This document shows, piece by piece, positions 14,824-20,666 of a stretch of DNA of 20,666 nt. This DNA is from an uncultured Holophagaceae bacterium. Its GTDB lineage: Bacteria > Acidobacteriota > Holophagae > Holophagales > Holophagaceae. The notes beneath the pieces are model-generated. The model saw only the letters and a program-made list of their open reading frames with translations. It did not search any database and was not told where the DNA came from. The stretch's first letter is position 1; each line of letters opens with the position of its first letter. Location: contig CAIXHJ010000143.1 in NCBI GenBank assembly GCA_903919165.1, forward strand, positions 1 to 20,666. The letters are read 5' to 3'. Made by a program: the position numbers and the translations under genes.

Positions 14824-15576
14824 TCAGATCCGCACGGAAATGTTGTTCTGGGCCAGGTAGGCTTTGAGACGGGGAATGGGAAGGATGCCCTCGTGGAAGA
14901 GCGTGGCGGCCAGCACCGCGTCGGCGCCATGCTCCAGGGCCTCCAGGAAGTGGATCTCGAGTCCCGCGCCGCCGGAGGCGATGAGGGGAATGGGAAGCTG
15001 CGAAGCCAGATCGAGCAACTGCACATCGAATCCGTCCCCCGTGCCATCACGGTCCATGGACGTGAGCAGGATCTCGCCGGCACCCAGCTCGTCCAGCTCC
15101 CAGAGCCAATCCAGGGCCGCCCGGTTTGTGGGCTCGGTACCCCCCTTCAGAAACACGCGCCAGCCCAATTTGGCATCGCGCTTCACGTCCACGGCCGCTA
15201 CCACGCACTGGCGCCCGAAGGCATCCGCGAGTTCGGTGACCAGGGCTGGTCGCAAAGCCGCAGCGGTGTTCACGCCCACCTTGTCGGCCCCCGAGCGGAG
15301 GAGGCTTCGGGCATCGGCCACGCTGGAAACGCCTCCCCCCACGGTAAAGGGGATGCTCAGCTCGTGGGCCACCTCCCGCACCCAGGCTTCCCGTGTGCCA
15401 CGGTTTTCCAGCGATGCCGTGATATCCAGGAAGACGAGTTCGTCCGCGCCCTCAGCGTCGTAGCGACGGGCCAGCTCTGCGGGATGCCCGAGATCACGCA
15501 GTTCCTTGAACTGGACGCCCTTCACGACTCGGCCCTGTTTCACGTCCAGGCAGGGGATGATGCGCTTGGCGGGCAT
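14824..15576 (-). CDS. hisF: Imidazole glycerol phosphate synthase cyclase subunit
   Basis: HisF is the (beta/alpha)8 cyclase that uses ammonia delivered by HisH to turn PRFAR into imidazole glycerol phosphate and AICAR. The 250-residue product has IIPCLDVKQGRVVKGVQF with catalytic D11, FLDITAS near 50-55, FTVGGGVSSVADA, DKVGVNTAA, VVAAVDVKRD with D130, ILLTSMDRDGTGDGFD, and LIASGGAG, all expected. The start is ATG 15576 (MPAKRIIPC), which overlaps the frame-corrected hisA stop by one base (TGATG). Order hisH-hisA-hisF is the usual core of his operons. Intact. Confidence 0.96.
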   Translation of the reverse strand: MPAKRIIPCLDVKQGRVVKGVQFKELRDLGHPAELARRYDAEGADELVFLDITASLENRGTREAWVREVAHELSIPFTVGGGVSSVADARSLLRSGADKVGVNTAAALRPALVTELADAFGRQCVVAAVDVKRDAKLGWRVFLKGGTEPTNRAALDWLWELDELGAGEILLTSMDRDGTGDGFDVQLLDLASQLPIPLIASGGAGLEIHFLEALEHGADAVLAATLFHEGILPIPRLKAYLAQNNISVRI

Positions 15577-16290
15577 CAGGCGACTCCCGACAGCGCGGTG
15601 CGTGTGAGGGGATCGTCCAGAAGGATGAAGCCTTCCATGAGCGCCTTGCCGCTGATGGCTCCCACGATCCCCGGGATCTCCGACAGCGGCCACAGATCAG
15701 CGAGGTCCTTGACCCCCGCCGGAGGCCTGCACCAGGAATCCCTGCTTGGCCACCCAGGTCGCGGCCTCGATACCCGGTCCCGCCAGGGTCCCGTCCCGGC
15801 TCACATCGGTGACCAGGGCGCGGTCGAAGCCGAGGGTCTTAAGGGCCTCGAAGACCTCCGTGGAGGCACATGCGCTGGGGGCCTGCCAGCCATGGGTGAC
15901 GATGCGATCCCCCTTGAGGTCGAGGGCGGCGATGACGTGATGACCGGACAGCCCCTTGAGCGCCGAGGGCTCTTCCACGGCCAGCGTGCCCACCACCGCG
16001 TCGAAGCCCAGGTCCAGGACTTCCTCGATGGCGCCACGATCACGCAGCCCACCCCCCACCTGGAAGCGGATCTCCGGGAACTTCGAAGGGAAGGTCGTGA
16101 ACCGTCCTTGCCGGGGGCGACCGAAGGCACCGTCCAGATCCACAAGGTGGATGCGCCGGGCTCCCGCCTCCGCCAGGCTCCCGATCCAGTCCTCCGGGTC
16201 CAGGTCGTAGAAGGTGGCCTGCTGAGGGTCGCCGTGCCGCAGCCGCACCAAGCGGCCCTCCATCAGGTCCAGACTGGGAATCAGTTGCAT
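15576..16290 (-). CDS. hisA: ProFAR isomerase HisA, interrupted by a one-base frameshift
   Basis: HisA isomerises ProFAR to PRFAR. From ATG 16290 the frame gives IPSLDLMEGRLVRL (D8), HLVDLDGAFG, FQVGGGLRD, VIAALDLKGD (D124) and VTDVSRDGTLAGPG, then at residue 192 shifts and stops at 15697 (QASGGGQGPR). If one C is removed from the run of five at 15713-15717, the product continues as QASGGVKDLADLWPL, PGIVGAISGKALMEG and ends LSGVA with a stop at 15576, exactly overlapping the hisF start. Corrected length is 237 residues, normal for the family. The in-frame lost part holds the last beta/alpha units and the phosphate-binding GAISGKAL segment, so the uncorrected protein would be inactive. Start overlaps hisH by 10 nt. 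A sequencing or assembly error in the homopolymer is the likeliest cause. Confidence 0.9.
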
Positions 16291-16922
16291 GGCGCCTCCG
16301 GTTCGGGGGTCGATGCACCCATCCAGGACAAGGCGGACTTGAGCAGGAGCAAACCCATGCGTCCGGATTTCTCGGGATGGGGCTGGAAGCCCAGGACGGT
16401 GCCACGGGCTTCGATGGCGGCGAAGGGACGGCCGTGATCGGCCACATAGATGGTCTCTGCGTTGGGTTCGAGGGCATAGCTGTGGACGAAGTAAAGCCAT
16501 CCACCGAGGGGGTCCGGGAGGGCCGGGTGGGGATGCTGCTGGCGGACCCGGCTCCATCCCATGTGGGGAACTTTGACACCAGGTCCGAGGCGCCGGACGA
16601 GGCCCGGGATGAGTCCCAGGCCGGACGCCCTGGGGGCCTCTTCGCTGCCCTCTGTGAGCAACTGGAGGCCGAGGCAGATGCCCAGGATGGACCGACCTTC
16701 CGCCACGAAACTCGGCAGAGCCCGCCACCAGCCATGTTCCCGCAGTGAGTTCCGCGCAGCCTCGAAATGCCCCACGCCCGGCAGCACGATCGGTCCGCTC
16801 AGCGCAGCCTGATCGGGCGTGGCAGCACGCCGGTAGACCAACCCCAGGCGGTCCAGGGCGCCTTCCAGCGAAGCCAGGTTGCCGGCGTCGTAATCGATGA
16901 GGGTGATGGGTTCGGAACTCAT
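16281..16922 (-). CDS. hisH: Imidazole glycerol phosphate synthase glutaminase subunit
   Basis: HisH is a class I glutamine amidotransferase that supplies ammonia to HisF. The 213-residue product has TLIDYDAGNLASLEGALDRLG, IVLPGVGHFEAA, the nucleophile elbow ILGICLGLQLL (C83), VPHMGWSRV, and the His/Glu pair in GFQPHPEKSG (H182, E184), completing the catalytic triad. Length is typical. The start overlaps the hisB stop by 4 nt (ATGA) and the end overlaps hisA by 10 nt, so it is translated in series with its neighbours. Nothing odd. Confidence 0.96.
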   Translation of the reverse strand: MSSEPITLIDYDAGNLASLEGALDRLGLVYRRAATPDQAALSGPIVLPGVGHFEAARNSLREHGWWRALPSFVAEGRSILGICLGLQLLTEGSEEAPRASGLGLIPGLVRRLGPGVKVPHMGWSRVRQQHPHPALPDPLGGWLYFVHSYALEPNAETIYVADHGRPFAAIEARGTVLGFQPHPEKSGRMGLLLLKSALSWMGASTPEPEAPCN

Positions 16923-17503
16923 GCGGAGAGGGTTCCTTTTGTGGAGGGGATGCCGCTGCCCTCGACGCGCGTGGCTTGGCGCAGCGCTCGTGCAAGGGCC
17001 TTGAACAGGGCCTCGACCTTATGGTGGTTGTTGACGCCGCGCAGCAGGTCGGCGTGGATGGCGAGGTCTCCGCGCATGGCCAGGGCGACGAAGAATTCCC
17101 GGACCATCTCCACCTGGAAACCGTCGCCGAGGATGATGGGCGGCAGGTCCGCATGGAATTCGCACCAGGGGCGGCCGGAGAGATCCACGACCACCCTTGC
17201 CAGTGCTTCATCCAGGGGCACATAGGCATGGGAGAAGCGGGCGAGGCCGGAACGGTCGCCCAGGGCCTCTTTGAGCGCGTCGCCCAGGCAGAGGCCCACA
17301 TCCTCGACGAGGTGGTGGCTGTCCACGGGCAGGTCTCCCCTGGCCTCGATGGCGAGACCGAAGCCGCCGTGCTTCGCCAGCTGCATCAGCATGTGGTCGA
17401 AGTAGCCGAGGCCGGTGTGGATGCGGGCCTCGCCCCCATCGAGATGAAGGGTGAGTTTCACCTCTGTTTCAGCGGTGGCGCGGTGGAGGGTGGCAGTCCT
17501 CAT
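16919..17503 (-). CDS. hisB: Imidazoleglycerol-phosphate dehydratase (monofunctional)
   Basis: Dehydrates imidazole glycerol phosphate to imidazole acetol phosphate. The 194-residue protein is the dehydratase alone: RATAETEVKLTLHLDG, GYFDHMLMQLAKHGGF, metal-binding DSHHLVEDVGLCLGDAL, PLDEALARVVVDLSGRPW and GVNNHHKVEALFKALARALR, both Mn-binding His motifs present. It lacks the N-terminal HAD phosphatase half found in E. coli-type bifunctional HisB, so histidinol-phosphate phosphatase must come from elsewhere; the HAD domain on the adjacent hisC is the obvious source. The ATG at 17503 overlaps the upstream stop by 4 nt. The open extension to 17650 lies inside the hisC-HAD gene and is rejected. 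Confidence 0.96.
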   Translation of the reverse strand: MRTATLHRATAETEVKLTLHLDGGEARIHTGLGYFDHMLMQLAKHGGFGLAIEARGDLPVDSHHLVEDVGLCLGDALKEALGDRSGLARFSHAYVPLDEALARVVVDLSGRPWCEFHADLPPIILGDGFQVEMVREFFVALAMRGDLAIHADLLRGVNNHHKVEALFKALARALRQATRVEGSGIPSTKGTLSA

Positions 17504-19263
17504 GGCAGCTCCTGGTTCAGCATGGGCAGAAGGTCGCGAAGGCTCTGGGATTGGACATCCCCTGGCGAAGCAAAGCGAAGGCGGTCCGGGCCCAGGGCCG
17601 CGAACTTCCATTCGAGCTCGGGGCGCAGCCCCGCGGCGGCGCGGAGGCACCGGGCGTCATCGATCGTGTCTCCCGCGAACAGGATCTCCTCGGCCCGGAA
17701 GGCATCCGCCAGCTGCAGGAGGCCGGCGGGCTCGGGCTTGCGGAGGTGGGGCGCGGCGTCACAGACCGCGGGAAGCTCGAAACCCAGCACGCGCCAGGCC
17801 AGGTCGAGCTCCTCCGGCGGCCGTCCCGTCAGCACCGCAAGATCTCGCCCCGTCGAACGGAGTTCCCCCAGCGTCACCAGCGGCTGTTCCAGTTGGATGG
17901 TGTCAGCGTAGTGTCTCTGCACCACAATCTGCGCCGCAGGTTCGAGCGCCTGGATGCGGTTTTCAAGGTCCGGGAATCCATGGCCATTCGTGCCCTCGAT
18001 CGCTGCTTGGAGATCCACGTCGCCATAGGCTTCCGCCAGGGCGAGGGCACCGGCGGTGAGCCTGAAATCGTTGTTGAATCCGCCCAGGCGCTTCAAGGCC
18101 CGGAAGACGTCGTCGGACCAGGGCAGGGCGGGTCGCAGCTCAGCCAGGGCACGGGCCACGGCCTCCATGAAGCTGCGGTCCGCGTCGATGAGCACGCCAT
18201 CGATATCCAGGACCAGCAACCGGCGCCGCTGCCGGGGCCGGGGAGTTGGAAGGGTTGTTCCAAGGGCCGCGGCTACGCGGGAAGTCTCCTCTTCGGAGGG
18301 AAGGGTGACGCGGGCCGCATTGGCGCCGGGAAGGCGGCGGGCCTTCATGCCCGCAGCCTCCAGGGCCTTCGCGGGATCCGGCGAAATATAGAGGAAGTTA
18401 GCGGCGCTGGGAGCAGCCTGATGGGCTGTCAGCGCGGTGGACAGGCGATCGCGGCGCTCGGGCACGGCGCGCACGGCAGCCTCGAACTCAGCCGCATGAT
18501 CCAGGGCCACATCCAGCGCTTCCAGGCTCGCCGCCGACAGGGAGTAGGGCAGCTGGAGCGTGGCGAGCTTCGAGATCAGGGCCGGGTCCCCCAGTAGATA
18601 GCCGATGCGCCATGAAGCGGATGCCAGCGCCTTACTGAAGGTGCGCACCAGCACCACATTCGGGTAGCGGTCCACGGCGAGGCGGTGGGTGGCCGAGCCG
18701 AATTCAGCGTAGGCTTCATCGAGGACCACCAGAGGTGGTTCCGGACGGGCGGCAGCGGCGGCCAACAGGGGCTCCAGCGCCTCCGGCGGGATCCAGGCAC
18801 CGGTGGGATTGTTGGGAAGCGTAAGCCAGATCTGGCGGCAATCCAGCGCGGCGAACCAGGGCTCCAGAGGGAAACCCGTTCCCTGGGTCACCAGGCGGAC
18901 GCGCCCACCGTGCCTTCGCACCAACAACGGATAGAGGCTGAACCCTGGGTCGGGGATGGCGACCGTGTCATGGGCACTGAGGCCGGCCATGGCCACCAGA
19001 TCAAGTAGGGCGCCGGACGAGGGTCCCAGCAGCAGACCGCCTTCGGGCGCGCCCAGCCGCTTCCGAAGACGCTCGCTGAGTTCACCCTGGCGCTCCGGGT
19101 ACAGATGGAAGGGCATGCCACGGAGCCTTGCCAGCAGAACGTTCCGAGCAGCCTCGGGCCAGTCGGCGGCGGCCTCGTTCATGTGCAGGCGCAACCCTGC
19201 CGGGGGTTCGGCGGGCCGCTGGTAGGCGGGCAGGTCGGACAGGTCTGGGCGGAGGAGCGACAT
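17500..19263 (-). CDS. hisC: Histidinol-phosphate aminotransferase fused to HAD phosphatase (candidate histidinol-phosphatase)
   Basis: A 587-residue two-domain protein. Residues 1 to about 337 are a class I/II PLP aminotransferase of the HisC type: LRLHMNE, LYPERQGELSERL, GPSSGALLDLVAMAG, LPNNPTGAW (149-157), LDEAYAEF (181-188), the Schiff-base lysine in TFSKALASASWRIGYLLG (K211) and a final AARVTLPSEEE. A Pro/Arg linker (340-348) leads to a complete HAD domain (349-587): motif I VLDIDGVLI (D353, D355), motif II LTGR (T479), motif III RKPEP (K509), motif IV GDTIDDARCL (D532, D535, D536). Between them lies an alpha-helical cap, giving an HAD-IA layout. No hisN, hisJ or phosphatase half of hisB is in the operon, so the HAD half is inferred to remove phosphate from histidinol phosphate, the step right after HisC. 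Both active sites look intact. The start is ATG 19263, 82 nt after hisD; upstream open sequence overlaps hisD. Confidence 0.9.
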   Translation of the reverse strand: MSLLRPDLSDLPAYQRPAEPPAGLRLHMNEAAADWPEAARNVLLARLRGMPFHLYPERQGELSERLRKRLGAPEGGLLLGPSSGALLDLVAMAGLSAHDTVAIPDPGFSLYPLLVRRHGGRVRLVTQGTGFPLEPWFAALDCRQIWLTLPNNPTGAWIPPEALEPLLAAAAARPEPPLVVLDEAYAEFGSATHRLAVDRYPNVVLVRTFSKALASASWRIGYLLGDPALISKLATLQLPYSLSAASLEALDVALDHAAEFEAAVRAVPERRDRLSTALTAHQAAPSAANFLYISPDPAKALEAAGMKARRLPGANAARVTLPSEEETSRVAAALGTTLPTPRPRQRRRLLVLDIDGVLIDADRSFMEAVARALAELRPALPWSDDVFRALKRLGGFNNDFRLTAGALALAEAYGDVDLQAAIEGTNGHGFPDLENRIQALEPAAQIVVQRHYADTIQLEQPLVTLGELRSTGRDLAVLTGRPPEELDLAWRVLGFELPAVCDAAPHLRKPEPAGLLQLADAFRAEEILFAGDTIDDARCLRAAAGLRPELEWKFAALGPDRLRFASPGDVQSQSLRDLLPMLNQELP

Positions 19264-19345
19264 GGGTGGACTCGAGATGAGGGTAGGAGGAAACCCGGCT
19301 TCCAGGGGGAGAAGCGGTGCAGAGCGCCGGGGAACCTGGCGCCGC

Positions 19346-20666
19346 CTAGGGGCAATGGTGGGCACGAAGGGCGGCGCTGCGAGCGTGGTGTGGGAGTCCT
19401 TCCGCCTCCGCAAGCCGCTCCACCCAGGGGGCCATGGTTGCCGCATCGCCGGAAGACAGCCGGAGCAGGCTCTGGCGCTTGAGGAACGTGGCCACGCCCA
19501 GGGGGCTGGTGTAGCGGGCGCTGCGATTCGTGGGCAGCACATGGTTCGGCCCCGCGCCATAGTCGCCGAAGGCCTCGGCGCTGGCACTGCCGATGAACAC
19601 GGCGCCAGCATGAGTGAGTGCGGGCAACCAGCTTTCGGGATCGTTTACGCAAAGCTCAAGGTGTTCCGGGGCCCAGGCCTGAGCGAGGGCGATAGCCAGG
19701 TCGCGGTCGGCTCGGACCAAACGCCCGTGAGTGGCCAGGCTCTGTTCGAGAATGGATCGTCGAGGCGATGCAGCTGTGCGAGTTTGCAATTCCCTGGCCA
19801 CGGCCTCCAGCAGAGCGCGATCAGAGCTCACGAGAACCGCCGCGGCATCGGGATCGTGCTCGGCCTGGGCCAACAGGTCCTCGGCGACCCAGGCGGGATC
19901 GGCACTGCCGTCCGCGATCACCAGCAGTTCTGTGGGACCCGCCAGGGCATCGATGCCACAGGTGCCGATCAATTGCCGCTTGGCCTCCGCCACGAATCGG
20001 TTGCCAGGGCCGGCGATGAGATCCACGGCGGGCTCACCGTAGGCCAGCCATCCCAGGGCCTGGGCGCCTCCGAAGGGATAGAGCTCGGTGAGACCCAACT
20101 CCGCGGCGCAGGCCAACACCAGCGGGTCAACGCCCCAGGCGCCCGGCAGGGTAGGCTGGGCCTTGGGTGGTGTGACCCCCACGATGCGCGCCACACCAGC
20201 CACCTGAGCAGGAACGACGGTCATGGCCAAAGTGGAGGGATAGAAGGCGCGGCCACCGGGGATGTAGACTCCCGCAGTCTTGAGTGGACACCAGCGTTCG
20301 CCCACAGTGCCTCCATCGGGCAGGGACAGTTCCAGGTCCTGCAGACAGCTCCGCTGCCCCTCAGCAAAACGGCGCACGCTCGCGATCATCTTGCGGAGGG
20401 CCGACATGAGATCCGGTTGCCGTTGGTCCAGGTCCAGATCGGAGAGCGTCGGCAGGGCGCGCCACCGCTCGGCCACCGGCAGCAGCGCCTTGAGCACGCC
20501 GCCGAGCCGCGCCAGCAGGAGGCGCAGCCCCTCGCGGGCGAGGATCAGGTCGGCGTTGTCGGTCACGTACGCCGATGTGGCGCCGAGGTGGATGTACGGC
20601 CGCGCCGCGGGGGCGGCGTCGCCGAAGGTGTGGACGTGCGCCATCACGTCGTGCCGGACGCGCGCC
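19346..20666 (-). CDS. hisD: Histidinol dehydrogenase with PurB-like N-terminal segment (chimeric, runs off right edge)
   Basis: From about 20443 down to the TAG at 19346 the frame is HisD, which oxidises histidinol to histidine in two NAD-dependent steps. It has VGERWCPLKTAGVYIPGGRA, YPFGGAQALGWLAYG, LIAGPGNRFVAEAKRQL, GPTELLVIAD, zinc ligands in LLAQAEHDPDA, catalytic APEHLEL, GDYGAGPNHVLPT and LPHHARSAALR. All catalytic and zinc residues are present. Missing are about 70 N-terminal residues of a normal HisD. In their place, the same frame reads adenylosuccinate lyase from the window edge to about 20445 (VRHDVMAHVHTFGDAAPAA, PYIHLGATSAYVTDNADLI, LPTL). The gene has no defined start: GTG 20647 and ATG 20644 are internal PurB methionine/valine codons, and the frame is open through the edge. 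Most likely an assembly or rearrangement junction and not a functional fusion. Confidence 0.85.
   Translation of the reverse strand, partial: ARVRHDVMAHVHTFGDAAPAARPYIHLGATSAYVTDNADLILAREGLRLLLARLGGVLKALLPVAERWRALPTLSDLDLDQRQPDLMSALRKMIASVRRFAEGQRSCLQDLELSLPDGGTVGERWCPLKTAGVYIPGGRAFYPSTLAMTVVPAQVAGVARIVGVTPPKAQPTLPGAWGVDPLVLACAAELGLTELYPFGGAQALGWLAYGEPAVDLIAGPGNRFVAEAKRQLIGTCGIDALAGPTELLVIADGSADPAWVAEDLLAQAEHDPDAAAVLVSSDRALLEAVARELQTRTAASPRRSILEQSLATHGRLVRADRDLAIALAQAWAPEHLELCVNDPESWLPALTHAGAVFIGSASAEAFGDYGAGPNHVLPTNRSARYTSPLGVATFLKRQSLLRLSSGDAATMAPWVERLAEAEGLPHHARSAALRAHHCP
20444..20666 (-). other. purB: Fragment of adenylosuccinate lyase (purB) joined to hisD
   Basis: 74 codons, open at the window edge, matching residues around the HDVMAHVH and GATSAYVTDN motifs of PurB, which splits adenylosuccinate and SAICAR in purine synthesis. 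The match ends at LPTL, where PurB normally continues with the GFTHFQPAQ region holding a catalytic histidine; here the next residues are HisD. Codon use changes at the same point: 1 of 74 codons ends in A or T in this fragment, against 17 of the first 60 codons of the HisD part. This points to DNA from a different, higher-GC genome. Confidence 0.8.

Noticed and set aside
15705..15725. Programmed ribosomal frameshifting in hisA.
   Set aside because: No known slippery-site context or downstream stimulatory structure recognised, and HisA is not known to need it; a homopolymer error explains it more simply.
14743..16437. A 564-codon plus-strand open frame opposite hisF, hisA and hisH.
   Set aside because: Antisense shadow of three well-recognised his genes in GC-rich DNA; no recognisable domain, signal or ribosome binding site.
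15697..17301. A 534-codon minus-strand frame spanning hisB, hisH and hisA.
   Set aside because: Only its last 197 codons are real (the HisA part up to the frameshift); the rest is hisB and hisH read in the wrong frame.
1..20666. tRNA/rRNA genes, CRISPR repeats, insertion sequences, phage or integrase genes.
   Set aside because: Looked for by eye on both strands; no cloverleaf, repeat-spacer pattern, transposase motif or long terminal inverted repeat was found.

Overview
The window is a dense, GC-rich bacterial chromosome segment with almost no non-coding DNA. It looks like a Gram-negative (diderm) bacterium. LPS-export genes (lptC/lptA-like, lptB) sit next to rpoN and hpf, menaquinone comes from the futalosine route (mqnC), and histidine biosynthesis uses the short HisG plus HisZ form of ATP phosphoribosyltransferase. 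My guess is an Acidobacteriota/Holophagae-like organism, but that is inference only. No tRNA, rRNA, CRISPR array, IS element or phage gene was seen, and no gene-free stretch exceeds 300 bases.

Region 1 (1-2484, minus strand): coaE and tldD are read as one uninterrupted frame, followed 2 nt later by the start of tldE/pmbA, which runs off the left edge. Region 2 (2614-9709, plus strand): accA, recJ, an LptC/LptA-like protein, lptB, rpoN and hpf form a tightly packed set, with start/stop overlaps at several junctions. The hpf end is followed by a strong hairpin. Region 3 (9819-12574, plus): a 54-residue cysteine-rich zinc-ribbon-like protein, mqnC, and a succinate-semialdehyde dehydrogenase (gabD) that looks proteobacterial in sequence.

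Region 4 (12581-20666, minus): a nearly complete histidine operon. In transcription order it is hisD, hisC fused to a HAD phosphatase domain, hisB (dehydratase only), hisH, hisA, hisF, hisIE, hisZ, hisG. The HAD domain is the natural candidate for the otherwise absent histidinol-phosphate phosphatase, so the operon could encode all ten steps. Two defects are visible. hisA is frameshifted by one base in a run of five C's near its 3' end. hisD lacks its usual N-terminus, and in its place is an in-frame piece of adenylosuccinate lyase (purB) with sharply different codon use, running to the window edge.

The most notable items are the CoaE-TldD single frame, the HisC-HAD fusion, the PurB/HisD chimera (most likely an assembly or rearrangement junction near 20445), the hisA frameshift, the small zinc-ribbon gene directly upstream of mqnC, and the likely transferred gabD.
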